Both the position numbers and the translations under genes were made by a program. From Sphingopyxis sp. (lineage in GTDB: Bacteria; Pseudomonadota; Alphaproteobacteria; Sphingomonadales; Sphingomonadaceae), in assembly GCA_013823985.1 (NCBI GenBank), contig PNNB01000071.1, forward strand, positions 1 through 64,000: DNA of 64,000 nucleotides, read 5' to 3'. This document shows, in pieces, positions 1 to 8,255 of the stretch. Each line of letters begins with the position of its first letter. The first letter of the stretch is position 1. Under the pieces are notes generated by a model. It saw only the letters and a list, made by a program, of their open reading frames with translations, was not told the DNA's origin and searched no databases.

Positions 1-58
1 TTTTCGTTTCCTGACCGTCCGGTTTGACAGCTTTGTTGTGGAAAGCGGCCATCCCTCT
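1..58. repeat. Dispersed intergenic repeat, copy A (cut by window start)
   Basis: It shares CTGACNGTCCG near its start and CTTTGTTGTGGA plus AGCGG near its end with the copies near 467 and 1267. It lies directly before the first gene. The left part is missing because the window begins inside it. Confidence 0.55.
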
Positions 59-104
59 ACGACAGTTATTGCCAATAGGTTCAGACGCCCGCAAAAGTGG
101 GCAG

Positions 105-455
105 ATGATCACACAACAATTTTACGACCGGCTTGATGCCATTGAGACCGAGTTGCTGACGATTGAGCGCGCAATACCTTTCGGCCAAGACCCAGACCAC
201 AAAATTATAGCAGTTATTCACGTTAGTCTTGCCGCTGACCTTCCTGGACTAATCAGTCGAATTGAACCTCCTTTGACAATGGAAAGCTATCATCTGACGC
301 TGAAGTATCTCGATCAATTCGAGCGAAATCTCGCCGTTTGCGACTTTGAAGGGACGACGTGGGGGAGCAAATATAGAGAGTTAGAGTTACGCACTCGCGA
401 ACTGTTCGCTGATGTCTTGGAGACATACACAAACGCGGGGATTGGCAAGAATTAA
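105..455 (+). CDS. Hypothetical protein, 116 aa
   Basis: I do not recognise this protein. The frame is open from a TTG at 24, but that stretch is the dispersed repeat, so the first ATG at 105 is the more likely start. The product has no signal peptide and no membrane segment. It looks like a small soluble helical protein rich in Glu and Leu. It lies alone between two copies of the same repeat, like a movable single-gene unit. Base composition is more AT-rich than the core genes further right, which fits acquired DNA. The function is unknown, and the ribosome site before 105 is weak. Confidence 0.5.
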   Translation: MITQQFYDRLDAIETELLTIERAIPFGQDPDHKIIAVIHVSLAADLPGLISRIEPPLTMESYHLTLKYLDQFERNLAVCDFEGTTWGSKYRELELRTRELFADVLETYTNAGIGKN

Positions 456-466
456 TCAGAACCCGC

Positions 467-535
467 ACATCCGCAATGTTGTCGTGTCTCGACAGTCCGT
501 TTTGGCACCTTTGTTGTGGATAGCGGACATCAGTG
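467..535. repeat. Dispersed intergenic repeat, copy B
   Basis: It shares the 19-nt run TCCGCAATGTTGTCGTGTC (470-488) exactly with 1270-1288. It continues with GACAGTCCG, CTTTGTTGTGGA and GCGGACATCAG, which match copies A and C in part. It fills the space between the genes ending at 455 and 540. Confidence 0.7.
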
Positions 536-539
536 CCTA

Positions 540-1241
540 TCAGCGCTCCCACTTTCTCAGCCGTGCCAAAACATAGTTGGGTATTTCATTTGCGAAATCT
601 AAATTCTCCTGATCTAGGTGGAAATCGACCACAAGGCCGTTTCGATATACGACATATTTGCAATCAAAATATTCCAACCCCTTAACGTCTTCCGATCTTT
701 GACAAGACGGCGGATTCCAATCGGAAGGCAGTTGATCCAGCCCTTGCTTTGGGATCAAGTAAAAGAGTGAGCCCCCATCGCTTGGTGCACCTTCTCCGCC
801 ACCCAACCAGTAAATCCGCTGCCAACCTGTTGACTTGTCGGGTTCCTGCACGTTTATCTTTTTGATAGCTTCGCTGACCTTTTGGATTTGGTCGGCCCTA
901 AACTGAGGAAATTTGAGCGCATCCTGCCCGCCATACACATGAATAACCATGTCCATTTCAACTTCTGGCACATAACCACGAACCAAACGGCTATAACCAG
1001 TGATATCCCGTGCCAGCTCGCTAGCGGGTATCGTCAGCCAAACAGAATTAGTGGCTTCTTTTTCTCCCGCTTTCAGGCCTTCGAGCCAAGGTATCTGAAA
1101 ATTTCGCTCGAACTCGTAGCTATGCGGAATGTTGTAAACAGTTCCATTTACGTCATATCTAGTTGAGCCGATCTGGGCTTCTACAGCGACACTTGTAACA
1201 AGAGCGCCAAGCAAAATTGCAAGGATATGCTTACTTTTCAT
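540..1241 (-). CDS. Exported protein of unknown function, 233 aa
   Basis: The product begins with Lys-Ser-Lys-His and a hydrophobic stretch to about residue 20, ending in an Ala-rich cleavage-like site (VEAQ), so it is probably secreted to the periplasm. The mature part contains several Cys and Trp residues and a region rich in Gly and Ser around residue 150. I recognise no domain. It runs opposite to its neighbours and sits between repeat copies B and C, so it forms a self-contained unit. It is probably an accessory gene. Function unknown. Confidence 0.6.
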   Translation of the reverse strand: MKSKHILAILLGALVTSVAVEAQIGSTRYDVNGTVYNIPHSYEFERNFQIPWLEGLKAGEKEATNSVWLTIPASELARDITGYSRLVRGYVPEVEMDMVIHVYGGQDALKFPQFRADQIQKVSEAIKKINVQEPDKSTGWQRIYWLGGGEGAPSDGGSLFYLIPKQGLDQLPSDWNPPSCQRSEDVKGLEYFDCKYVVYRNGLVVDFHLDQENLDFANEIPNYVLARLRKWER

Positions 1242-1266
1242 TTCAGGATATTTGCACGATGGCTCG

Positions 1267-1335
1267 ACGTCCGCAATGTTGTCGTGTCCTGACGGTCCGC
1301 TTTCGGATCAGATTTCCAAATTGCAGACATCAGCG
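1267..1335. repeat. Dispersed intergenic repeat, copy C
   Basis: The 19-nt run at 1270-1288 is identical to 470-488. It is followed by CTGACGGTCCGCTTTCGG and ends with GCAGACATCAG, parallel to copy B. It precedes the promoter of the toxin-antitoxin pair. Confidence 0.7.
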
Positions 1336-1357
1336 CTAAGGCAGTTAAACTCACTCC

Positions 1358-1386
1358 TTGCCAAAACTATGACAATGTCATACACT
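1358..1386 (+). promoter_or_regulatory. Sigma-70-like promoter with internal operator for the toxin-antitoxin pair
   Basis: TTGCCA (1358-1363), a 17-nt spacer, then TACACT (1381-1386). The spacer contains the perfect palindrome TGACAATGTCA (1370-1380), a natural site for a ribbon-helix-helix antitoxin. The expected transcription start, about 7 nt after the -10 box, falls on the ATG at 1393, so the mRNA may be leaderless. Confidence 0.65.
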
Positions 1387-1392
1387 ACAACC

Positions 1393-1659
1393 ATGTACAG
1401 CAGAACCACAAAACCTGTCACAGTAACGCTCGGCCCATTGACCGAAATGGCGCAGTCTCGTGTCGCTTCGGGTCGCTTCACCTCCATGAGCGAGGTTGTA
1501 CGCGCCGGTTTACGTGCATTGGAACGTGAAGAAGCCGCTCTTGATGCGATATTGCAAGGGAAGGTGCAGGCAGCGCTGGCTGATCCAGCTCCATCCATTC
1601 CGCAATCTGATGTTTTTGCCGAACTCAAAGCAGCCTACGAAAAGCGCAAATCTGTGTGA
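1393..1659 (+). CDS. ParD-like antitoxin, 88 aa
   Basis: This is a type II antitoxin of the ribbon-helix-helix (CopG/ParD) family. The N-terminal beta strand (VTVTLGP) is followed by helices with the motif ASGRFTSMSEVVRAGLRAL, typical of ParD. The C-terminal part would wrap the toxin. Upstream in-frame ATGs exist at 1369 and 1375, but they lie inside the promoter. A start at 1393 gives the usual length and coincides with the predicted transcription start. The gene overlaps the toxin by 4 nt. It is probably autorepressed through the palindrome at 1370-1380. Confidence 0.85.
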   Translation: MYSRTTKPVTVTLGPLTEMAQSRVASGRFTSMSEVVRAGLRALEREEAALDAILQGKVQAALADPAPSIPQSDVFAELKAAYEKRKSV

Positions 1660-1958
1660 AGACTTACGACGTTATGTGGCGGCCACAGGCGCGTGGCGAT
1701 TTGCTGTCTTTATATGAATGGATTGCGGAACAGGCCGATCCGGACACGGCCTATGAATATGTCAGCAAGATAGAGGCGCATGCCGCGGCGCTCTCTAGCT
1801 ATCCCGAACGCGGAACTGCGCGGGAAGATCTCGCACCGGGTGTTCGTACTATCCCCTACCGCCGCCGCACCGTGATCGCCTATCGGGTCTTGGACGATTT
1901 GGTTGAAATTCTTGCCATCGCCCATGCAGGACGCGATCTGGGCGGTGCATTCAACTGA
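1656..1958 (+). CDS. ParE/RelE-superfamily toxin, 100 aa
   Basis: The small basic protein has the ParE fold pattern: WRPQARGDLLSLYEWIA near the start, a helix with YPERGTARED in the middle, and a C-terminal strand set VRTIPYRRRTVIAYRV followed by VEILAIAHAGRD. ParE toxins poison DNA gyrase; related RelE toxins cut mRNA, and sequence by eye cannot fully separate them. The GTG start overlaps the antitoxin stop, so translation is coupled. The pair is intact and probably functional, and sits in the repeat-rich accessory end of the window. Confidence 0.85.
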   Translation: MKTYDVMWRPQARGDLLSLYEWIAEQADPDTAYEYVSKIEAHAAALSSYPERGTAREDLAPGVRTIPYRRRTVIAYRVLDDLVEILAIAHAGRDLGGAFN

Positions 1959-2173
1959 AGCTGACATTCACTACCCCCTTGAAATGTAGGAAACCCCCCT
2001 ACCACCCTCCCCGCATGACTGTGCACGTGACTGCTCTGCTACTTCGCTCCCCCACCTCCCCCGCTCTTAATTTAAAGCAACAAAGGATACAGTTTCCGAC
2101 CCGTTCTGCGTGTCTTTTGTATCTTTATCTTCGCACCCCTCGCCAAGGTCATGGGACCCGTCTAAGCAACCTC

Positions 2174-2191
2174 CTGTCATGCGGGCGTCAT
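2174..2191 (+). promoter_or_regulatory. Pho box upstream of alkaline phosphatase
   Basis: CTGTCAT, 4 nt, then GCGTCAT: two 7-nt half sites repeating every 11 nt, as in the PhoB consensus. It lies 42 nt before the phosphatase ATG, so PhoB activation under phosphate starvation is likely. Confidence 0.7.
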
Positions 2192-2233
2192 CTTCTTCTG
2201 CGACGCCGCGCGGGTCTTTTTGAGGAGAGTTTC

Positions 2234-3760
2234 ATGCGTCACCCATCTTCCCTGTTGCTCGCCTTTGGCCTGATCACGGCGGCAAGCGCGCCTGCACTGG
2301 CGCAGCTTGCGCCCCCGGGCCCGCTGCCCGAGCGTCCCGTCCCGCCCCCGATTGCCACCACCGACGGCTATCTGAAGGCCGGGCAGGACGAGATGAAACG
2401 CCTGATCGCGGACAAGCCCAACAACCGCAAGGCGCGCAATATCATCCTGTTTATCGGCGACGGCATGGGTATCAGCACGCTGACCGCCGGCCGTATCTTC
2501 GAAGGGCAGCAGCAGGGCCGCGACGGGGAATCCTATGTCGCGCAGATGGACCGCCTGCCCCACACCGCGCTTGTCAAAACCTACTCCCACGATGCGCAGG
2601 TCGCCGACAGCGCGCCGACCGCCACCGCGCTGGTCGCGGGCGTCAAAACCAAAAATGGCGTGATTGGCGTCGGGCCCGAGGCGATTGAAAATGAATGTTC
2701 CTCGACTGCGTCGACCAAGGTGCCGTCGCTGTTCGAAATGGCGGAGGATAAGGGCTATGCCACCGGCGTCGTGACGACCGCGACCATCACCCACGCGACG
2801 CCTGCTGCTACCTATGCCCATGTCGTGCAGCGGAACTGGGAGGTCGACAGCCTGATGCCGGATGCGGCGAAGGCGGCGGGGTGCACCGATATTGCGCGGC
2901 AGATGGTCGAATGGCCGCATGGCAATGGCCTCGACGTCATGCTGGGCGGTGGACGGGCGCATTTCCTGCCCGCCAGCGCCACCGATCCCGAATATCCGGT
3001 GGCCAAGGGCTTGCGCGGCGATGGCAAAGACCTTGCCGCCGTCTGGCAGGCCGCCAATCCGAAGGGCGCCTATGTGTGGAACAGCGACAGCTTCAACGCG
3101 GTCGATGTCCGGACATCGTCAAAACTGCTCGGCCTGTTTGAACCGTCGCATATGCAATATGAAGCGGACCGGACGGCGGCGGGAGGCAAGGAACCTTCGC
3201 TCGCCGATATGACGCGCAAGGCGATCGCGATGCTGTCCAAGAACCGCAAGGGCTATGTCCTGATGGTGGAGGCCGGACGCATCGACCACGCCCACCACGC
3301 CGGAAACGCGCGGCGCGCGTTGCAGGATACGGTGGCGCTGAACGAGGCGTTGAAGGTGGCGATGGAAAGTGTCGACCTGTCCGACACGCTGATCGTCGTG
3401 ACGTCGGACCATAGCCACACTTTCACCATGTCGGGCTATCCGGAGCGGGGCAATCCGATCTTGGGCGTGGTGGCGGCGCCGATTGGCGTCCCGACGCTGG
3501 CCAAGGATGGCAAGGCCTATACAACGCTCGGCTATGCCAATGGCCCCGGCGCGGTGACGGCGGCGGAGCGGGCGGACCCGGCGAAGGAAGATACCGGCGC
3601 GCTCAACTATCGCCAGCAATCGCTGGTCGGGCTGTCATCCGAAACGCATGGCGGCGAAGATGTCGTGGCGCGGGCGGTGGGGCCCAAGGCGCATCTGTTC
3701 AAAGGGACGATCGAGCAGAACACGATATTCCACATCCTGCGCGCGGCTTTGGGCTTATAG
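2234..3760 (+). CDS. Alkaline phosphatase, exported, 508 aa
   Basis: This is a metal-dependent alkaline phosphatase of the PhoA superfamily, releasing phosphate from organic esters in the periplasm. After a signal peptide (residues 1-24, ending ALAQ) comes the metal-binding strand IILFIGDGMG near residue 65, then DSAPTATALVAGVKT with the catalytic Ser/Thr region, and later RIDHAHHAG and TSDHSHTF, which supply the remaining metal ligands. The ATG at 2234 follows a GAGGAG ribosome site. The frame extends upstream to 1979, but that part does not look like protein. A Pho box 42 nt upstream argues for phosphate control. Length is normal for the family. Confidence 0.93.
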   Translation: MRHPSSLLLAFGLITAASAPALAQLAPPGPLPERPVPPPIATTDGYLKAGQDEMKRLIADKPNNRKARNIILFIGDGMGISTLTAGRIFEGQQQGRDGESYVAQMDRLPHTALVKTYSHDAQVADSAPTATALVAGVKTKNGVIGVGPEAIENECSSTASTKVPSLFEMAEDKGYATGVVTTATITHATPAATYAHVVQRNWEVDSLMPDAAKAAGCTDIARQMVEWPHGNGLDVMLGGGRAHFLPASATDPEYPVAKGLRGDGKDLAAVWQAANPKGAYVWNSDSFNAVDVRTSSKLLGLFEPSHMQYEADRTAAGGKEPSLADMTRKAIAMLSKNRKGYVLMVEAGRIDHAHHAGNARRALQDTVALNEALKVAMESVDLSDTLIVVTSDHSHTFTMSGYPERGNPILGVVAAPIGVPTLAKDGKAYTTLGYANGPGAVTAAERADPAKEDTGALNYRQQSLVGLSSETHGGEDVVARAVGPKAHLFKGTIEQNTIFHILRAALGL

Positions 3761-3840
3761 GTTGGGGGGCTTGTAAGTCGGTGGCGCGCTTCCCAACTGA
3801 TATTGCGGGTTTGGAGCCTGTTTAGGAAAGTTGAGAATTT

Positions 3841-4167
3841 ATGCGGACACATTCCCTATTGGCGCTCCCCTGTTTTGTGCTTGCCCTTGCCGCTTGCGGC
3901 GAAGGCGGCGTGCTTGATGAAAGCGTGAAGACCACGGTGCGCGAACAACTGGTCGCCACCTGCACCGCCACAGCCGAAGGGCAGATACCCGAAGGGCTGA
4001 CGGTTGATCTCAATCAGGTATGCGACTGCGCCGCGGACAAGGTGATGGACGGCAAAAGCGTGCAGGACCTCGTAACCAACCCGCCAACCAGCGCCGAAGA
4101 CCTGACCAAGGTGCGCGAATGCCTGAAGGAAATGGGGCCGGTGAAGCTCGACCCGGCGGGCGCATAA
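3841..4167 (+). CDS. Small lipoprotein of unknown function, 108 aa
   Basis: The N-terminal hydrophobic stretch ends in LAAC, a good lipobox, so the mature protein would be lipid-anchored at Cys-19. The mature part has further cysteines (TCTAT, CDCAAD, RECL), which could form disulfides. The CDCAADK pattern recurs in small Cys-containing exported proteins of proteobacteria, but no function is known to me. It lies 80 nt after the phosphatase and ahead of its own terminator. Confidence 0.75.
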   Translation: MRTHSLLALPCFVLALAACGEGGVLDESVKTTVREQLVATCTATAEGQIPEGLTVDLNQVCDCAADKVMDGKSVQDLVTNPPTSAEDLTKVRECLKEMGPVKLDPAGA

Positions 4168-4173
4168 ACAGAA

Positions 4174-4213
4174 ACCCCGCCCGGAAGGGAGGCCAATCCG
4201 GACGGGGTCTTTA
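4174..4213 (+). terminator. Intrinsic terminator after the lipoprotein
   Basis: Arms at 4174-4185 and 4197-4208 (ACCCCGCCCGGA / TCCGGACGGGGT, one G-T pair) form a 12-bp stem followed by CTTT. The T tract is short. Confidence 0.65.
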
Positions 4214-4287
4214 GGCCCTCCCGACCTGCTAGGGGGCAAGGGAGGGCTGTATTTTCAGGCTCCCCCCGAAAGGAGAGCCTTGAAAAC

Positions 4288-4887
4288 TCAGGGCATGACG
4301 ACCGTGTCGACCGCGTGGATCGTGCCGTTCGAACCGATCATGTCCGCGCCGGTCACGGTGGACTTGCCACCCTTGGCGTCGGTCAGAACGATCTTGTCGC
4401 CGTCCATGCTGGCCTTCAGGCTGCCGCCGTTAAGCGTCTTGATGCTGGCCATCCCTTTGGCGGCGGTGATCAGCTGGGCAATATCGCCCGACTTCAGGTT
4501 GCCAGCAACGACGTGGTATTTCAGCAGTTCGCCAAGCTTGGCCTTGCTTTCCGGCTTCATCAAACCATCAAGCGTTGCCTTGTCGACCTTGGCAAAGGCG
4601 TCGTTGGTCGGTGCGAAAACGGTGAACGGACCAGCGCCATTCAGGGTTTCAACCAGACCAGCTGCGGTCACAGCCGACACAAGGGTCGAAGCCTGCGGAT
4701 TGCTCTGCGCCAGGCCCACAATGGTCTGGTCACCGACAGGTGCCTGCGCAACCATGGTGTCGCCAGCAGTCTCGTTCTGCACGACTTCGGTGTCGGCAGC
4801 CACGGGATCGGCAGGGGTTTCTTTGGCACAGGCCGCCAGCGATAGGGCGGACATGGTGGTGATAAGCGCGATTTTGATGCTATTCAT
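4288..4887 (-). CDS. Fasciclin-domain lipoprotein, 199 aa
   Basis: A lipoprotein signal with lipobox LAAC near residue 20 is followed by an acidic, Thr/Val-rich linker (about residues 21-50). One fasciclin (FAS1) domain spans about 55-198, with the family motifs GPFTVFAPTNDAF and LLKYHVVAG and the closing GTIHAVDTVVMP. FAS1 domains act in cell-surface adhesion; the partner here is unknown. The ATG at 4887 is preceded by AGGAA; a longer frame to 4944 lacks a ribosome site. Confidence 0.92.
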   Translation of the reverse strand: MNSIKIALITTMSALSLAACAKETPADPVAADTEVVQNETAGDTMVAQAPVGDQTIVGLAQSNPQASTLVSAVTAAGLVETLNGAGPFTVFAPTNDAFAKVDKATLDGLMKPESKAKLGELLKYHVVAGNLKSGDIAQLITAAKGMASIKTLNGGSLKASMDGDKIVLTDAKGGKSTVTGADMIGSNGTIHAVDTVVMP

Positions 4888-5054
4888 AACTGGTTCCTTC
4901 GGAAGGATTGTCCCTCGGGCAATCATAACCGCCGCACCGGGCAAAAGGTTGCATCACCCCGACAAAAAATCGCCTGCCAAAACCGGCGTACCGAATTCCG
5001 TGCCCGGCATGAGACAGTTTGCACCACCGCACAGCCACGCTATGGGCAGAAGCC

Positions 5055-5906
5055 ATGGATAATTTGGCCGCCACATTGCGCAAAACCGCCATTCGTCTGG
5101 CCGACGTCAGCAATACCCCGCGGCTCGACGCCGAATTGCTGGCGGCACATGCGCTAGGTCTGGACCGTTCGGCGATGTTGCTGCGATTGACCGACCTTTC
5201 GGCACCAGCGGAGCTGGCGGATATGGTCGAACGTCGCTTAGCGAACGAACCCGTCGCCTATATCACCGGACGGCAGGCATTCTGGGATCTGGACCTTGCT
5301 GTCACATCCGACGTCCTGATCCCCCGCGCCGATAGCGAAACCTTGATCGACCTCGCCGTTGAATATTTCCGGACAAGCCCCGCCCGTATATTGGACCTCG
5401 GCACGGGCTCCGGCGCGCTGCTGCTCGGATGCCTGTCGGCCTTTCCGGAAGCCAGCGGTGTCGGCATGGATGCAAGTGCCGCGGCTCTGGCGGTGGCGCA
5501 AGCGAATGCGGACCGGTTGGGGTTCGCATCCCGGTCCCAATGGATGCACCGGAGCTGGGCCGACGCGGATTGGAATAGCGACCTCGGTCAATTTGACCTG
5601 ATTCTTTCAAACCCGCCCTATGTTGAAACCGATGCGGAACTGGACGCAATGGTGGCCGCTTATGAACCCCATTCGGCATTATTCGCCGGCCCCGACGGGC
5701 TGGACGATTACCGCATCCTTATCCCGCACCTTCCGTCAATGCTGGCACCCGGCGGCGTTGCCATCTTTGAAATCGGCCATCGGCAAGCCGAGGCTGTTAG
5801 CGATTTGGCAAGCAATGCGGGTTTATCCACTGAAATGCGCCGCGATCTGGCCGGCAATCCCCGCGCGTTACGCTTTTCGCTTGGAATCGGGGATATGAAC
5901 GGCTAG
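5055..5906 (+). CDS. prmC: Peptide chain release factor N5-glutamine methyltransferase
   Basis: PrmC methylates the glutamine of the GGQ motif in release factors RF1 and RF2, using S-adenosylmethionine. The N-terminal helical domain (1-75) leads to EPVAYITGRQAFWDLD, the SAM-binding loop ILDLGTGSGALLL near residue 115, and the substrate motif NPPY near residue 185. These are the diagnostic elements of the family, and 283 aa is the usual length. The ATG at 5055 is taken over an upstream in-frame ATG at 5019. The usual partner prfA is not adjacent; the DUF4167 gene follows, an arrangement seen in alphaproteobacteria. Confidence 0.95.
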   Translation: MDNLAATLRKTAIRLADVSNTPRLDAELLAAHALGLDRSAMLLRLTDLSAPAELADMVERRLANEPVAYITGRQAFWDLDLAVTSDVLIPRADSETLIDLAVEYFRTSPARILDLGTGSGALLLGCLSAFPEASGVGMDASAAALAVAQANADRLGFASRSQWMHRSWADADWNSDLGQFDLILSNPPYVETDAELDAMVAAYEPHSALFAGPDGLDDYRILIPHLPSMLAPGGVAIFEIGHRQAEAVSDLASNAGLSTEMRRDLAGNPRALRFSLGIGDMNG

Positions 5907-5987
5907 GACGCATAGTGCATCGCAGCAAAAACGCCCCGACCCGGGCCTTTCGCGCGAAGCCGCCCCCCAGCGCAGATGGTATGATAT

Positions 5988-6082
5988 CAAGGTCGGGACG
6001 GACCTTGGCGGAACCCGAAGGACTGGGTTCAAGGGGGCACCAAGCAACATTTATGCTAAGCAGAGGACAGGGCAAATCCTGA
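5988..6082 (+). promoter_or_regulatory. Structured leader with a nine-codon upstream ORF before the DUF4167 gene
   Basis: Two small hairpins follow each other: CAAGGTC (5988-5994) with GACCTTG (6001-6007), and GAACCC (6011-6016) with GGGTTC (6025-6030). A nine-codon ORF starts at the ATG at 6053 and its TGA (6080-6082) overlaps the DUF4167 ATG as TGATG. The structures are visible; a regulatory role is inference. Confidence 0.35.
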
Positions 6083-6780
6083 TGAACACCAACAACCGGC
6101 AGCAGAATAACAACAACCGGCGTCGCGGTCGTAACAACAATAACCGCCAGCAGAACAACAACCGCAGCGGTTTTGACTATCAGAACCAGATCGACAACCG
6201 TGCGCGCGGCAACGCAGCGCAAATGCTGGAAAAATATAAGAAACTGGCACAGGATGCACAGTTTAACGGTGACCGTGTAAACGCCGAATATCATCTGCAA
6301 TTTGCCGACCATTATTTCCGCGTCCTCGCCGACTTCCGCAGCCGTCAGGAAGCACGTCAGGAACAACAGGGCGAACGCCGTCCCCGCGACGAATGGCGCG
6401 ATCAGGACCGTGAAGGCGGCTTTGAGGAAATGGATTCGAACGAATCCGCTGAACGCGAAAGCGAGAGCGAAAACATGTCGGAAGAATCCGACGAACAGCC
6501 CCGCCGCGAATCGCGCGACAATCGCCCACGCCGCAACGAACGGCCGGAGCGGAACAATCGCCCCGAACGCGACGGGAACCGTGCTCCGCGCCGCCACCAC
6601 AGCGAAGAAAGCGAAGACGAGCCCGCGGGCCTCGACCTTGCGGTATTGCCGCCCTCCATCGCGCTTGCATCTTCGGATGATGGCGACGTCGAGATGGAAG
6701 CCGTCAAACCCGCCCGCAAACCACGCGCACGTCGCCCCAAATCGGCAAATGACGAGGAAACGGTAACCGCCGCGGAATAA
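6082..6780 (+). CDS. DUF4167-domain protein, 232 aa
   Basis: The N-terminus is a low-complexity basic Asn/Gln/Arg tract, as in RNA-binding tails. The conserved DUF4167 core follows at about residues 35-95, with NAAQMLEKYKKLAQDAQ and NAEYHLQFADHYFRVLAD. The rest is a long, highly charged Arg/Glu linker ending in a basic patch. This family is widespread in alphaproteobacteria. Nucleic-acid or ribosome association is often suspected from the composition but not proven. The start overlaps the stop of a nine-codon upstream ORF, so translation may be coupled. Confidence 0.9.
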   Translation: MNTNNRQQNNNNRRRGRNNNNRQQNNNRSGFDYQNQIDNRARGNAAQMLEKYKKLAQDAQFNGDRVNAEYHLQFADHYFRVLADFRSRQEARQEQQGERRPRDEWRDQDREGGFEEMDSNESAERESESENMSEESDEQPRRESRDNRPRRNERPERNNRPERDGNRAPRRHHSEESEDEPAGLDLAVLPPSIALASSDDGDVEMEAVKPARKPRARRPKSANDEETVTAAE

Positions 6781-6862
6781 TTTCCGTCCCGGCGTTAAGC
6801 CTCTGGTCATCTGGGAAAAATTAGCTAACTCTCCACCGGTCTTTACTTGGGGGAGAGATAAT

Positions 6863-8251
6863 ATGCGCCATTTGCTGCTTTTGGGAATGGGATGCATCAT
6901 CGCAACTCCCCTGTTTGCGCAGGGGGAAGCCGCCAGCGCCCAGGGCGATGTCGCCGTCACCATTTACCAAAATGGCCAGAGTCTGGTGCAGGACAGCCGG
7001 CAGATGAATTTGCCGTCCGGCCGTTCAAAACAGGAATTTCCAGACGTCTCTGCCCAGATCCGCGCCGAAACGGTGACCCTGACCGGACCCGGAATCGGAA
7101 TAGTCGAGCAGAATTTCGATTATGATTTGCTGACGCCTGCAAAGCTCATGGAAAAGGCCGTCGGGCAAACGGTGACCTTGCTGCGCACCAATGTGGCGAC
7201 CGGTGCTGAAACCCGCGTTCGTGCAAAAGTACTGGCGGCCAATGGCGGTGTGGTTTTGCAGATTGGCGACAGTATCGAGGTGTTGCGCGACGATGGCCTT
7301 CCCGTCCGTGTCATATTTGACCGTGTTCCGCCAAATTTGCGCGCGCGCCCTACTCTATCTGTAACCGTGGAATCTATGGGCGGGCTGACACCAACCACGC
7401 TAACCTATCTGACCCCCGGCCTTGGCTGGACATCGGATTATGTCACCCTGTTCGACGATGCCAAGCAGACTATCGATGTGCAAGGCTGGGTGACCCTGAC
7501 CAACAATACCGGAACAGACTATACCAACGCCGATGTGCTGCTCGTTGCCGGGAACCCCAATCAAGGGGGAAACCAGCGCATGTACCAGACCCCCTATAGC
7601 CCATCGACCGGGACGATTGACGAAGCAGGAACGGAGTCAAATGATCGCGAACGGCTGGGCGACTATTATCTCTATCCCTTGGGAGAGCGCACCACGATCG
7701 CGAATGCCCAGCAAAAGCAGGTCAGCTTTCTCGACGTGAAGTCGGCGCCGGCCCGCAACACCTATGAATTCAACAATGGATGGCTCGCCACGAATGAAGC
7801 GGCCAGCGCGTCATCTGTGCTGAAATTTTCAACTTCGCGCAGCGGCGGCTTGGGTGACCAGCTGCCCGCAGGCACGATGCGTGTCTATATGCGCGACAAA
7901 CGCGGCGACCCGCAATTTATCGGCGAAAGCCGGATTGAGGCAACGCCCATGGGCAGCGCCATGTCGATCCGTACCGGGGAAGCCTTTGACGTCAAAATCA
8001 GAACCGTGGTGGAAGAGCGCACGCGCATCAATAACAACCGCTGGAAAACCCGCATGCGCTATGAAATTACAAATGCGCGCGGCAATGCCGTTACCGTCGA
8101 CCTCGGCCAAAACGGGCTGTGGGGCGATGTGCGGATCAGCGAGCAAAGTCAGGAAGGCAAACGCGTATCTGCCGACCGTATTGAATGGAGTGTTCCGGTC
8201 CCTGCAAATGGCAAGGCGACCGTAACCGCCACATTCGACAGCCGTTACTAA
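6863..8251 (+). CDS. DUF4139-domain exported protein, 462 aa
   Basis: The signal peptide ends near LFAQG (about residue 20). The N-terminal part resembles the beta-rich domain preceding DUF4139, and DUF4139 spans about 165-460, with ALTYLTPGLGWTSDY-like and RYEITNARGNAVTVD segments. Such proteins are exported and of uncertain function; some relatives are annotated mucoidy inhibitor A-like. The start has a strong GGGGGAGAG ribosome site. The next gene, 4 nt downstream, is a divergent paralogue, so the two are co-transcribed. Confidence 0.85.
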   Translation: MRHLLLLGMGCIIATPLFAQGEAASAQGDVAVTIYQNGQSLVQDSRQMNLPSGRSKQEFPDVSAQIRAETVTLTGPGIGIVEQNFDYDLLTPAKLMEKAVGQTVTLLRTNVATGAETRVRAKVLAANGGVVLQIGDSIEVLRDDGLPVRVIFDRVPPNLRARPTLSVTVESMGGLTPTTLTYLTPGLGWTSDYVTLFDDAKQTIDVQGWVTLTNNTGTDYTNADVLLVAGNPNQGGNQRMYQTPYSPSTGTIDEAGTESNDRERLGDYYLYPLGERTTIANAQQKQVSFLDVKSAPARNTYEFNNGWLATNEAASASSVLKFSTSRSGGLGDQLPAGTMRVYMRDKRGDPQFIGESRIEATPMGSAMSIRTGEAFDVKIRTVVEERTRINNNRWKTRMRYEITNARGNAVTVDLGQNGLWGDVRISEQSQEGKRVSADRIEWSVPVPANGKATVTATFDSRY

Positions 8252-8255
8252 GCCT

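Noticed and set aside
467..1335. Repeats as integron attC sites
   Set aside because: They lie between single genes, but the core RYYYAAC/GTTRRRY sites and the imperfect-hairpin pattern of attC are not visible, the gene orientations differ, and no integrase intI is near.
2177..2962. Minus-strand frame of 261 codons opposite the alkaline phosphatase
   Set aside because: Arg/His-rich shadow in GC-rich coding DNA; the plus strand has all phosphatase motifs.
5797..6963. Long minus-strand frame (388 codons) opposite the DUF4167 gene
   Set aside because: It is the mirror of a low-complexity Arg/Glu/Asn gene, with hydrophobic repetitive content, no ribosome site, and it overlaps three real plus-strand genes.
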